The notes beneath the pieces were generated by a model. It worked only from the letters and a program-made list of their open reading frames with translations, was not told the DNA's origin and did no database searches. DNA of 35,578 nt from IMG/VR virus record IMGVR_UViG_3300042907_000270, positions 1 through 35,578 of that record; one strand, 5' to 3'. The stretch comes from a virus. Made by a program: the position numbers and the translations under genes. This document shows, one piece after another, positions 1 to 6,921 of the stretch (positions are counted from its first letter, which is position 1; each line of letters starts with the position of its first letter).

Positions 1-69
1 TTCTTTCCACCCGATTGTTGCCATTGTGGAAAATCTATTCTCGTAATACTCTTGTAATTCTTTATCCAA
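1..69 (-). CDS. Hypothetical phage protein, N-terminal fragment
   Basis: The minus-strand frame is open from a TTG codon at 69-67 to the window edge, giving 23 residues that begin (M)DKELQEYYENRF and end GWKE. An AGGAG Shine-Dalgarno inside the end of the upstream HNH gene sits about 9 nt before this TTG. The DKxLxEYxExRF...GWK pattern resembles, from memory, a small protein found between portal and scaffold genes in T7-like and marine podoviruses. The position fits, because portal lies upstream and a probable scaffold ends at the other window edge. The TTG start and the family match are inferences. The gene is cut by the window. Confidence 0.5.
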   Translation of the reverse strand, partial: MDKELQEYYENRFSTMATIGWKE

Positions 70-70
70 G

Positions 71-466
71 CTATTGCACTCCTAAATTAGATGTGTTATC
101 TTGTGCTTTTAAGTAATCTATAGCTGATTGTAGGTATTTTTCATTATCTCTAAAATAACCTAATCCTATATTACATCTACTGCACAATAACCCTCTAATT
201 TTTCCAGTAGTATGGCAATGGTCTACGGCAAGACTTTTCTTAATCTTAACTGATTCCCTTTGTTTACAAATAGCACACACACCTAACTGTGCTATCAACA
301 TATCTTCATAAACTTCTATAGGTAATCTAAACTTAGATTTTATTTCTACTTTTTTTCTTGTCCTTTGAGAACAAGTTTTACATATCTTTTTCTTATTAAT
401 ACATTTTTCAGAATTGCGTACTGTATTTTTTAAGCATTTTTTACAAACAACATCATAAAATTCCAT
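71..466 (-). CDS. HNH endonuclease, recombination endonuclease VII family (free-standing)
   Basis: A 131-residue protein with two zinc-binding pairs near the N-terminus (CKKC, CKTC) and the endonuclease VII core: CAIC, then LAVDHCHTTGKIRGLLC and SRCN. This family binds zinc through paired CxxC motifs and cleaves DNA with a His-containing beta-beta-alpha metal site. T4 endonuclease VII resolves branched DNA, but stand-alone phage copies like this are usually mobile homing-type nucleases. It sits alone between portal and a small late gene, behind its own perfect sigma-70 promoter and a structured leader. A second member lies beside the capsid gene (33906-34364), so I infer a selfish element rather than an essential resolvase. 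The start follows an AAGGGA ribosome site. Confidence 0.85.
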   Translation of the reverse strand: MEFYDVVCKKCLKNTVRNSEKCINKKKICKTCSQRTRKKVEIKSKFRLPIEVYEDMLIAQLGVCAICKQRESVKIKKSLAVDHCHTTGKIRGLLCSRCNIGLGYFRDNEKYLQSAIDYLKAQDNTSNLGVQ

Positions 467-497
467 ATAGTCCCTTAAACTATCCTTAAAGAAAGAT

Positions 498-548
498 TTT
501 AGGCAGGAAAGTAAGGAACTTTCTTTTTGGGAGCTACCCTAGCCTAAA
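498..548 (-). promoter_or_regulatory. Nested stem-loop in the leader of the HNH gene
   Basis: An outer perfect 7-bp stem (TTTAGGC 498-504 with GCCTAAA 542-548) encloses a 6-bp hairpin (GAAAGT 507-512, loop AAGGA, ACTTTC 518-523) and a smaller GGG/CCC hairpin (529-531/537-539). It lies between the promoter at 583-611 and the HNH start at 466, so it would be in the 5' leader RNA. On the plus strand the inner hairpin is followed by TTTTT like a weak terminator, but no plus-strand gene precedes it. Role unknown: attenuation, processing or translation control are possible. Confidence 0.5.
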
Positions 549-582
549 CATAATATAATAAATAAGCTTATATTATACTTAC

Positions 583-611
583 ATTATATCACAAGATTAG
601 TCCATTGTCAA
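583..611 (-). promoter_or_regulatory. Consensus sigma-70 promoter (leftward), overlapping the end of portal
   Basis: Reading leftward: TTGACA (611-606), a 17-nt spacer (605-589) and TATAAT (588-583), with a TGA just upstream that gives an extended -10. Both hexamers are perfect. Transcription would begin near 576, inside the portal-HNH gap, and serve the HNH gene and possibly the scaffold and capsid genes further on. Promoter activity is inferred from sequence alone. Confidence 0.85.
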
Positions 612-2561
612 GGGCTTTTCCATCTGTAGTTTAACAATGTCAAGTTTCTGCATCATGTCTTTTTCTTTTAAATCCAACTCTTTCTCTTTGAACATAAGTT
701 CAGATAACTTGGCACGACGTTCAAATTCCTTGTCATCAGCATTACCAGCAGAAAGATTAGTGGATATTGCAGCAGCAAGTTTAGCTTGAACCTCTTGTGG
801 TTTAAGTTGAGTTTCAACGGCAATTTGTTGAGCTTCCGCTTGTTGTTTACCTGCTTTAGAATTCAAGTCATTAGTTTGAGCAGTAATTAAACCAGCTTGC
901 AATTGCATTTCCATTTGTTGAATTTGTTGCGCTTCAGGGTTTGGTTGCATTGCTTGCATTACTTGAGCAATTAGGTTATTTTTATTAGGTAATGAACTAT
1001 TTGATATTACACCTTGCATCAAGATTGGAAGGATAGGACTATCAGGACCAAGAGTTTTCATCAAGTTAATCATTTGTAGTTGCTCAACTTCACGAGCAAG
1101 CATACCCAATGAGCTAGAAGCCACAAAGCTGTAATCTTTTACAGGGAAATGGTCAGCATCAAATTGCATGAAGCGGTAAGCGGCTTTTTCTACAAAAGGG
1201 ATAAGGAAGCTGTCTTGGAAATTAACAAGAGTGCGTTTATTCTTTTTGATAATAGATGAAAGGGTGATAGACATCTCACCAGCACCAGCAGGGGAAGCTT
1301 GCATTGCTTGTGAATCAAGAGTGCCTGTCGCTTGTAGCAACATACCTTCAAATTTATTAGCAATCTCAATGTTAGAAGCATCCGTTGTGCCAAACTTGAA
1401 TGGCATTAAGATTTCAGCAGGATTGCCATTTGTCAAGATGGTTTTTCCTGGCCTTACTTCAAATTTACTGCCACGAGGGAGGCGTGTAGCGTCCATAGCC
1501 ATCATTGGGACAGCGGTTAGGGCAAGAGAATCTAGGTGACTACGCAACTGGGCATCAATCGCCTTTTGCATATTATAACCCTTCTCTGCAATGCCACGAC
1601 CCCAAAAGCGGTTAGGAATACTGTCATCTTGGTATGCAATAACTGGGCGGTCTTGCATCATGTATGGGTTTTTCTCTGCTTTTAGTAATTTATTATTACC
1701 AATAACAACGATTGCCTCTACTAAATCACCATACTCCTCCATCAACTCGGTTTCATCTTCCTCACCAAGTAGGTCAACAATCTCCTCCTCGCCTTCAGAT
1801 TCTAACAAAGCGGCTGGCACTAAACCATAGTAGCGAATAATGTGAATTTTGTCATCATTATACTCTTGGTCAATCCAAGAAGCTTCTAGGTCTTTATTTG
1901 GTGTAGCATCATCGTCAATATCTGTGTCTTTATACACGCCCTCTTTGACTTTTTGAGCAATAGTGTGGGCAGATACAAATTCTTCAATAGCAACACCCAT
2001 TGCTTCCTCAATAGTTGAGGCATTTGGGTCAATAAGGAAGTTTTGTGGGTTGATTGGACGCAACGCAACATTAATTTTCTCTACTTCTTCCACACCAATC
2101 TGAATTGCATCAGCATTTTCTAGTGGGCGAGTAGCAGGTTTAAACTCTTTGGACTTTTTAAGGGTAATTTCACCAATACCAGTACCATAGATAGAGGCAA
2201 GAAGAATAACATCACCAACAGATTTACGGATTTTATTCTTTTTAAAACATTCCTTCATGTATTGCTGTAAATATTCGATATCCAATGGGTCTTGGTCACC
2301 CATGTTATCTTCAATCTCAAACAAATGGTCACCTTGACCAAAGACAGCTTCCTCAATCTCAGCTGTGTGATTCTCAATGGCTTGTTGCAACGCAGGAGAA
2401 GTAATACGGCTACGCTCTGAGGCACGAGTTAAATCCTCGGCTGCCCATACACCACGCCACAAGCGTTCGTATTCTTTCCAATCAGACAAATAGTTGTCAT
2501 CACGGTGCTCACGCCACTCGTCTGTATAACCTACAATCCATTCTACTAATTTATTTTGCAT
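597..2561 (-). CDS. Portal protein (head-tail connector)
   Basis: A 654-residue protein that forms the portal ring at the capsid vertex, through which DNA is packaged and ejected. Recognised from the overall pattern of podovirus portals: an acidic and aromatic N-terminus, an early SRITSPALQQAIENH segment, a central IRYYG...PVIAYQDDSIPNRFWGRGIAE stretch as in the portal core, and a C-terminal glutamine-rich, probably coiled-coil tail (about 540-640) like the barrel region of long portals. Length lies between T7 gp8 and P22 gp1. It follows terL with one small gene between, the usual packaging order. Its last 15 bp overlap a leftward promoter. One GTTTAAAC palindrome lies inside at 2138-2145. 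Confidence 0.85.
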   Translation of the reverse strand: MQNKLVEWIVGYTDEWREHRDDNYLSDWKEYERLWRGVWAAEDLTRASERSRITSPALQQAIENHTAEIEEAVFGQGDHLFEIEDNMGDQDPLDIEYLQQYMKECFKKNKIRKSVGDVILLASIYGTGIGEITLKKSKEFKPATRPLENADAIQIGVEEVEKINVALRPINPQNFLIDPNASTIEEAMGVAIEEFVSAHTIAQKVKEGVYKDTDIDDDATPNKDLEASWIDQEYNDDKIHIIRYYGLVPAALLESEGEEEIVDLLGEEDETELMEEYGDLVEAIVVIGNNKLLKAEKNPYMMQDRPVIAYQDDSIPNRFWGRGIAEKGYNMQKAIDAQLRSHLDSLALTAVPMMAMDATRLPRGSKFEVRPGKTILTNGNPAEILMPFKFGTTDASNIEIANKFEGMLLQATGTLDSQAMQASPAGAGEMSITLSSIIKKNKRTLVNFQDSFLIPFVEKAAYRFMQFDADHFPVKDYSFVASSSLGMLAREVEQLQMINLMKTLGPDSPILPILMQGVISNSSLPNKNNLIAQVMQAMQPNPEAQQIQQMEMQLQAGLITAQTNDLNSKAGKQQAEAQQIAVETQLKPQEVQAKLAAAISTNLSAGNADDKEFERRAKLSELMFKEKELDLKEKDMMQKLDIVKLQMEKPLTMD

Positions 2562-2569
2562 AGCGTATC

Positions 2570-2893
2570 CTATTTTTTACTTTTTAAAGGGTTAAATTTT
2601 TCTAGGGCAGTGCCTTTTTTGTATCCACCTGAAGCATAACCAATAGCTTCATCTTTAGATTTCATTGGTAAATAATTACCTGTTCGTAAGTTATATTCCA
2701 TTGCTTTATATGGGTCATTAAATTCGTATAACTCGCCTGTAGGCATTTTTACAATAGTTGGAAAAACATACCAATTACCTTTCTCATCTACTTCAGCAGA
2801 CATTTTATGAGTAGAGATTGAACCATCTTTATTTGTTATATAAGGATAATCATTTGGGTTATTGATTCTATCTAAAAATTCAGGTTTATCCAT
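2570..2893 (-). CDS. Conserved phage hypothetical protein between terL and portal
   Basis: A 107-residue, lysine-rich soluble protein with no membrane segment. The fragment NWYVFPTIVKMPTGEL followed by DPYKAMEYNLRTGNYL recalls a short module found near terminase and portal genes of many uncultured podoviruses and sometimes embedded in large phage polyproteins; this is from memory. No catalytic motif is visible. It lies 1 nt after terL stops being read and 8 nt before portal, so it is co-transcribed with the packaging genes. Function unknown. The gene at 4151-4765 has a similar C-terminal flavour (a 'sVDEqGNvhVkDtYDFPKG' type stretch) and could be a related packaging accessory. Confidence 0.7.
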   Translation of the reverse strand: MDKPEFLDRINNPNDYPYITNKDGSISTHKMSAEVDEKGNWYVFPTIVKMPTGELYEFNDPYKAMEYNLRTGNYLPMKSKDEAIGYASGGYKKGTALEKFNPLKSKK

Positions 2894-2894
2894 A

Positions 2895-4151
2895 CTAATA
2901 CCCTGCTATTGCGTCCATTGGTTGATATTCTTCTTCTTCAAAACTATTTGAACTTTCTACTATTTGTATTTGGTCAATGTATGCCAAGGCATCAATAAGG
3001 TCATCATGCAACTGTGAGTTAGGAAAGTTGACAAGCTGGTCAATGAATTCATTATTCCATGTTCCCTCATTTAGCGTGACCTTCCCGTGCTCGAATCGCC
3101 CTTGGAGTGCCCACATGATACGGTCTGTTTTCTTTTGATTGCCATGAGTGACATCGTCAATGCGGAAGTAGTGATTATGCCTACGCATAAGGTCTGTAAG
3201 GTAAGGGTGAGCAGCATTTTTTAAACTTCCTTTTTCAATTCCAACAGCAACAGGTTCATATTGAACAACAGCCCTCATTATCTGAGCGCAAGTTTCCTGA
3301 ATATCCCACCTACCATGCAAAATATCTGCAACCCACCAACCACCTTCGTGCACCTTAACAACAGCTATAGCCGTTTCATCCAGCTTTTTATTCTTATTCC
3401 CTGATTCTCTATCCACATTGATAAAACCAGCCAAGTCCACAGTAATGAAAAAACGACCTTCAATAGGTTCTTCTTCATCTATTTTTATCCATTCTTCTTT
3501 AAACAAGTCACGACTTGCTGCTTCAAACGATGCCATGAACTCTTGGCGGAACGCAAAAGATGACATACTTTGTTTAGCATTGTCAAACTCTTTTGCTGGA
3601 ATAAGGGGATTATCATAGGAAGTAAAATGAAACGCTTTCCACTCATCATCCCTCTCACTTTCCGCATATTTAAATAATTCATAGAAATGGTTTCTACCTT
3701 TTGGTGTCCCGATGAACACCGCACCACCCTGAACGTCTGACAAGGCTGGGCGTAAAATCTGTTCCCAAACATTTGGCTTTAAGTCGGCATACTCATCAAT
3801 TACAAGGAACGCTAAACCCACACCCCGTAGAGTGTCAGGTCTATCTGCACCCTTGAGGTAAATCTTACGACCATTAACAAGTGTAAGGACAGAGGTATTC
3901 TCATGTGCCGAGGCAATGACATCGTGCCCAATCTCTTTTAACAATCCCCACAAGATGTCTTTTGCTTGTTGGTAAGTTGGCGCAACATAGAAGACATCCT
4001 TCTCTGTCGACTTCAGGGCTTCAATAATAAGGAGCCAAGCGGCTAACCGACTTTTACCAAACCGCCTACCAGCAGCAAGAATCTTGAAACGGTGGTTGTC
4101 ATTAAATACTTCTAATTGCTTCTCGTGAAGCTTGACATTTAAATCTGCCAT
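2895..4151 (-). CDS. terL: Terminase large subunit (packaging ATPase/nuclease)
   Basis: A 418-residue motor that pumps DNA into the prohead and cuts it. The ATPase domain has Walker A AGRRFGKS (27-34), Walker B LVIDE (116-120) and the coupling motif FIGTPKG (about 147-152). The C-terminal RNase H-like nuclease has its acidic residues at D239 (ITVDLAG), E306 (GIEKG) and the HDDLIDALA segment near 382-390. All key residues are present and length is normal for a compact podovirus TerL. The ATG overlaps the stop of the preceding gene as TAATG, implying translational coupling. It works with the terS-like product encoded two genes upstream and with portal. Confidence 0.95.
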   Translation of the reverse strand: MADLNVKLHEKQLEVFNDNHRFKILAAGRRFGKSRLAAWLLIIEALKSTEKDVFYVAPTYQQAKDILWGLLKEIGHDVIASAHENTSVLTLVNGRKIYLKGADRPDTLRGVGLAFLVIDEYADLKPNVWEQILRPALSDVQGGAVFIGTPKGRNHFYELFKYAESERDDEWKAFHFTSYDNPLIPAKEFDNAKQSMSSFAFRQEFMASFEAASRDLFKEEWIKIDEEEPIEGRFFITVDLAGFINVDRESGNKNKKLDETAIAVVKVHEGGWWVADILHGRWDIQETCAQIMRAVVQYEPVAVGIEKGSLKNAAHPYLTDLMRRHNHYFRIDDVTHGNQKKTDRIMWALQGRFEHGKVTLNEGTWNNEFIDQLVNFPNSQLHDDLIDALAYIDQIQIVESSNSFEEEEYQPMDAIAGY

Positions 4152-4765
4152 TATTTTTTAGACTTAATTTTGCCTAAATTTATATCTACAGGCATTGGTT
4201 TACTAAACTTCTCACCAAGAGTATGGGCTAATTGGAAAGCCTTAGACCACTTATCATAATCTTGCATTGCGTGACCTTTAGGGAAATCGTATGTATCTTT
4301 CACATGAACATTCCCTTGCTCATCTACAGAATACTTTGCACGACCTATGGCAGTTGACATTGCATAAGCTGGGTCTTTAAATGAAGCGGATATTGGAGCA
4401 TCACCTATGCCATAATTACCTTGTATCGGATAGTCAGGATATTGTAAGGTTGGTGTTATATGCCTAATAGCTTGTTCTAACTCTTGACCTACTGAAACTA
4501 TTTTATTTGGAGTGTAGCGAGATTCAACAGCATCCGTTGCATCCATCGATTTTAAATTATTTATCCAATCTCTTTGTGAAGCTAAATCTTCATTAGCCAC
4601 TCGGTTTTGAGTATTAGCATAAGCTTGTTTTAATTTATCTAATTCATCAGATGTAAAATTAGATTCATTAACAGGAGTTGGGTATACAATACTTTTAGCT
4701 AACATTCGTGCATTAGCAGGAAATATATTTGCTATTCCAAAAGGTATAAAATCCCCAGCAGCCAT
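4151..4765 (-). CDS. Hypothetical protein between the small and large terminase genes
   Basis: A 204-residue protein that I do not recognise with certainty. The N-terminal third has PFGIANIFPANARMLAKS, the middle is a helical stretch, and the C-terminal part (DPAYAMSTAIGRAKYSVDE, DYDKWSKAFQLAHTLGEKF) resembles accessory domains scattered through virion polyproteins of uncultured phages. No transmembrane segment or nuclease motif is visible. It overlaps terL by one base (TAATG) and abuts the terS-like gene in the same way, so it is surely part of the packaging operon and made in step with terminase. Confidence 0.7.
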   Translation of the reverse strand: MAAGDFIPFGIANIFPANARMLAKSIVYPTPVNESNFTSDELDKLKQAYANTQNRVANEDLASQRDWINNLKSMDATDAVESRYTPNKIVSVGQELEQAIRHITPTLQYPDYPIQGNYGIGDAPISASFKDPAYAMSTAIGRAKYSVDEQGNVHVKDTYDFPKGHAMQDYDKWSKAFQLAHTLGEKFSKPMPVDINLGKIKSKK

Positions 4766-5286
4766 TACTCGTCATCCTCAATTATCTCAGCGTCTTGCGC
4801 CTCGTAAGTATCTTGTTCAATATCTACAGTTTGACCTATGCCAGTAATAGATATATTAATTTGATTACCCTTACCACTAGCCTTAGATAAATAATCAGCA
4901 GGGATTATTCGGTCAGCCACCAACTTAAGACATGCCATTTGGTCAGCATCGCCATCAGTTAGGGCTTTGTCCAATATCTTTTGGATTACCGCCTTACCCT
5001 TGCTGTTTAATAAACCAGCTAATATTTCTTGGTGTCTTGCTTTCTTACTAACTGGTAGTATGCGGTTTGCATCCCGTTTAGCATTAATAGGGGTTTTAGG
5101 GATAGGTTTAAGTCCCATCTCTTGCCGCTTGTAATTCTCACGAACTAAAGCAGGGCGACCAGCACCTATTCGTTTACCACCCTTTTTCTTTTTCTCAACA
5201 ACAGGAGCATCAACTGTTGTTTCTTGAACAAGGATATTTATACTACGTCCTGATGGACTTGTTCCATTATTTGGTTTTGGGTTCAT
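4765..5286 (-). CDS. Probable terminase small subunit
   Basis: A 173-residue basic protein, first gene of the leftward late operon. The GGKRIGAGRP motif (about 36-45) is a hallmark of many small terminase subunits and related phage DNA-binding proteins. It is followed by a helical segment (LLNSKGKAVIQKILDKALTD, about 92-111) and LKLVADRIIPADYLSK. The C-terminus is acidic, which in small terminases often contacts TerL. Position directly before the packaging genes supports the call. The consensus promoter at 5345-5373 lies about 60 bp upstream. It should recognise the packaging site. Small terminases diverge strongly, so the assignment rests on the motif plus context. Confidence 0.75.
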   Translation of the reverse strand: MNPKPNNGTSPSGRSINILVQETTVDAPVVEKKKKGGKRIGAGRPALVRENYKRQEMGLKPIPKTPINAKRDANRILPVSKKARHQEILAGLLNSKGKAVIQKILDKALTDGDADQMACLKLVADRIIPADYLSKASGKGNQINISITGIGQTVDIEQDTYEAQDAEIIEDDE

Positions 5287-5344
5287 CGTTCACAAACCTT
5301 ACGGCTTGCTCCTTTAATTGAATTATCCATTTGTTAATACTCTA

Positions 5345-5373
5345 ATTATACCATATCATTTAGCTTTTGTCAA
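5345..5373 (-). promoter_or_regulatory. Consensus sigma-70 promoter for the packaging operon
   Basis: Leftward TTGACA (5373-5368), a 17-nt spacer and TATAAT (5350-5345), with a TGG before the -10 giving an extended -10 element. It is a perfect match to the host housekeeping consensus and lies about 60 bp before the terS-like gene. It should drive terS, terL and portal. No operator is obvious, so how late timing is enforced is unclear. Confidence 0.85.
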
Positions 5374-5404
5374 CTATTGTTTATAACAAGCATTTATTTA
5401 TTTG

Positions 5405-5433
5405 TTGACTTTTATTTAAAACTATGTTACCCT
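5405..5433 (+). promoter_or_regulatory. Rightward promoter-like site with CTATGTTACCCTAA
   Basis: TTGACT (5405-5410), a 17-nt spacer, then TACCCT (5428-5433). The -35 is 5/6, the -10 is weak. The last 14 nt (CTATGTTACCCTAA, 5422-5435) recur exactly, inverted, at 11104-11117, where they again overlap a TTGAC-N17-TACCCT arrangement. It points rightward away from the late promoter 30 bp away, but the first rightward gene is more than 850 nt downstream. It may be a promoter, an operator or both. Confidence 0.5.
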
Positions 5434-5454
5434 AAATACTATATAGTACTAAGT

Positions 5455-5520
5455 AGTTCTAAGTTATATAATAATAATATAATATATTAATATTATTATA
5501 TATATATATTTAATATATAC
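5455..5520. other. A+T block, candidate unwinding element
   Basis: About 65 bp with almost no G or C, made of TA/AAT steps. It contains the 20-mer ATAATAATATAATATATTAA at 5471-5490, repeated exactly at 11065-11084, and TATATATATTTAATATAT near its right end, which occurs inverted at the second site. Position between divergent promoters and DnaA boxes suits DNA melting; this is inferred. Confidence 0.5.
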
Positions 5521-5805
5521 TATTGTCCTACGCTTACGCTACGGAAGTGAAATGCGGCAGCATGAACCGAAGTTGTCAATACCTCCTGTTTAAAGCTCTA
5601 TAGCTTGTTGTTGTCCTCAAGTGATATGTTGGTATCAACAAACAATTATCTCTTGTCCTAGGCACCTTCCTGTGCGTTGTAGCTACCTTTTTATTTTGTG
5701 TAGACTGCCTTATTTGTATTGATTGTCTAATTTACCTTTTTTGTATCCGCTGTGATACCTATAAATATTTATAAAATCATAAAACATACCCCCCCCTATC
5801 AATCT

Positions 5806-5833
5806 AACTATGCAACTATACAACTATATAGTT
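5806..5833 (+). repeat. Three tandem 8-mers (AACTATNN) with an inverted copy
   Basis: AACTATGC (5806-5813), AACTATAC (5814-5821) and AACTATAT (5822-5829) follow one another directly, and the last forms the 12-bp palindrome AACTATATAGTT (5822-5833). Short tandem repeats near DnaA boxes resemble iterons that bind an initiator. Three degenerate AT-rich units are weak evidence on their own. Confidence 0.45.
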
Positions 5834-6012
5834 ATATAACGATGAAGTAATATGATACTAAACTGATACTATAAAGTTATATTAAACAAGTGATTAAATA
5901 ATAGGCAGTTGTAAAGCGATGGGGTAGATGGGTGATGTGATACCGCAATGATAAAATAATAAATACTGATAGCTAAATAATACTTGACTGATTTAGTAGG
6001 TTATAGAAAAAG

Positions 6013-6094
6013 TTATCCACAGCTAAATAGTTATCCACAAAGGGATTTTATTTGTCCACAAATTATCCACAATTTAATGCACAGGATATCCACA
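6013..6094 (+). promoter_or_regulatory. Cluster of five DnaA-box-like sites
   Basis: Exact consensus TTATCCACA occurs at 6013-6021, 6031-6039 and 6063-6071. One-mismatch copies are TTGTCCACA (6052-6060) and ATATCCACA (6086-6094). All five are in one orientation within 82 bp. TTATCCACA is the strong E. coli DnaA box, and three exact copies in so short a stretch is far above chance. I read this as host DnaA binding at a phage replication origin. The cluster lies upstream of the first rightward genes and about 0.5 kb from the A+T block. Confidence 0.75.
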
Positions 6095-6209
6095 GCGAGG
6101 TAAGGCTAGGGTATTGCCATTGATTAAAACCTGTTAAAACCCCCTTAAAATTGATTTAAACCATACATAAGTAAAACTTATTAAACAACCATTAACCATA
6201 AGAAAATAA

Positions 6210-6239
6210 TTTACATTTATCTATTGCTTGTAGTATTAT
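6210..6239 (+). promoter_or_regulatory. Candidate rightward early promoter
   Basis: TTTACA (6210-6215), an 18-nt spacer and TATTAT (6234-6239), each 5/6 to the sigma-70 consensus. Transcription would start about 50 nt before the first early gene at 6297. Plausible as the main early promoter because of position, but AT-rich DNA produces such matches easily. Confidence 0.45.
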
Positions 6240-6296
6240 TTGGTTTCGTAGTTCATTTTTAGTAAGTTAAGTAGTTAATAACAAAGGGGCATAGCC

Positions 6297-6464
6297 ATGT
6301 TAAATGTAACATTAGTAACAACACCAACAAGATATCAGTATGTATATTCAGCAACTGAGGACACTACTCAAGCACTTGCCGATTTTAAAGCCAACCAAAA
6401 CAATGTTTGGGTGTCGGTAGCGTTTACAGGCTTTTTAGGTCATATCAAGAATTTTACTTTATAA
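6297..6464 (+). CDS. Small hypothetical early protein (55 aa)
   Basis: An open frame beginning MLNVTLVTTPTRYQYVYS and ending GHIKNFTL, with AAAGGGG correctly placed before the ATG. It is the first gene after the origin region and is followed 34 nt later by another small gene. No membrane segment or known motif. Being first in the early operon it may be expressed soon after entry, which is where anti-host proteins are often coded; that is inference only. Confidence 0.6.
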   Translation: MLNVTLVTTPTRYQYVYSATEDTTQALADFKANQNNVWVSVAFTGFLGHIKNFTL

Positions 6465-6498
6465 ATTTAATTACCCATTCAGAAAAGGAATTATTACC

Positions 6499-6837
6499 AT
6501 GAACTTACAAACTAGAATTAACATTGAACGCAAGATTGTTTCTCGCATTGTGAAAGACGCATTGGCGAATGATTATAAGGTTAGTGTTTTTGATAGCGAA
6601 GAATATGTATTAAAAAGAAGCCAATCATATAAGGCAATTATGGAAGCCTGTTTCTCTACCGATGATGATACTCTTGTAATAAGGGATAACGCTGGTGAAT
6701 ACATTGGAAGCATAGCTTTGATATACGGAAACTGTGGTTATGATGTGGTTAGCGATTACACCTACAATGAAACCATGGAAACATTGTTAAGTGGTGCCTT
6801 TAAACTGGCTAACAAACTAGAGGAAACTCACTGCTAA
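6499..6837 (+). CDS. Hypothetical early protein (112 aa)
   Basis: A soluble protein with a strong AAAAGGA ribosome site 10 nt before the ATG. The sequence is mixed alpha/beta in feel (KIVSRIVKDALANDYKVSVFD near the N-terminus, IRDNAGEYIGSIALIYGN in the middle) and ends in a helix. From memory this resembles small phage proteins of unknown function with a 'DNaGeyiGsi.liyGn.~~dvisDYt' type core, seen in early regions of other tailed phages. No catalytic residues are evident. It is separated from the next gene by an 84-nt gap with two hairpins. Confidence 0.7.
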   Translation: MNLQTRINIERKIVSRIVKDALANDYKVSVFDSEEYVLKRSQSYKAIMEACFSTDDDTLVIRDNAGEYIGSIALIYGNCGYDVVSDYTYNETMETLLSGAFKLANKLEETHC

Positions 6838-6849
6838 ATTTCAAGCTAT

Positions 6850-6895
6850 TAACCCTTGTTAGTTTACAGGGGTTAGTGGCGTGTGATTTGACACG
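6850..6895 (+). promoter_or_regulatory. Two tandem stem-loops before the SprT-like gene
   Basis: Hairpin 1: TAACCC (6850-6855) pairs with GGGTTA (6870-6875). Hairpin 2: CGTGT (6880-6884), loop GATTTG, ACACG (6891-6895). The second has a close relative upstream of the next gene (7531-7546) in which the closing pair changes from T-A to C-G, so the stem is conserved while the bases differ. Neither is followed by a T run. They may be processing or stabilising structures in the early mRNA. Confidence 0.5.
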
Positions 6896-6921
6896 GCAAC
6901 AACTCAGACAAGGGGTAGAAC

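Larger units (their letters stand above)
5287..6296. other. Non-coding intergenic region, probable replication origin and divergent control region
   Basis: About 1 kb without a convincing gene, between leftward late genes and rightward early genes. In order it holds: a leftward consensus promoter (5345-5373), a rightward promoter-like site (5405-5433), a nearly pure A+T block (about 5455-5520), short hairpins such as TGTTG-GTAT-CAACA near 5626-5639, a 14-bp palindrome TATAAATATTTATA near 5760, a run of eight C (5789-5796), tandem AACTATNN repeats (5806-5833), a cluster of five DnaA-box-like 9-mers (6013-6094), and a weaker rightward promoter (6210-6239). Divergent promoters plus DnaA boxes beside an AT-rich block fit a DnaA-type origin; replication function is inference. 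Confidence 0.65.

Noticed and set aside
1231-1539. Open frame on the plus strand opposite the portal gene
   Set aside because: It is antisense to portal, with no ribosome site or homology; typical by-product of the portal codons.
5789-5796. Run of eight C near the tandem 8-mers as a functional element
   Set aside because: A single homopolymer has no support as a signal and may also be a sequencing artefact.
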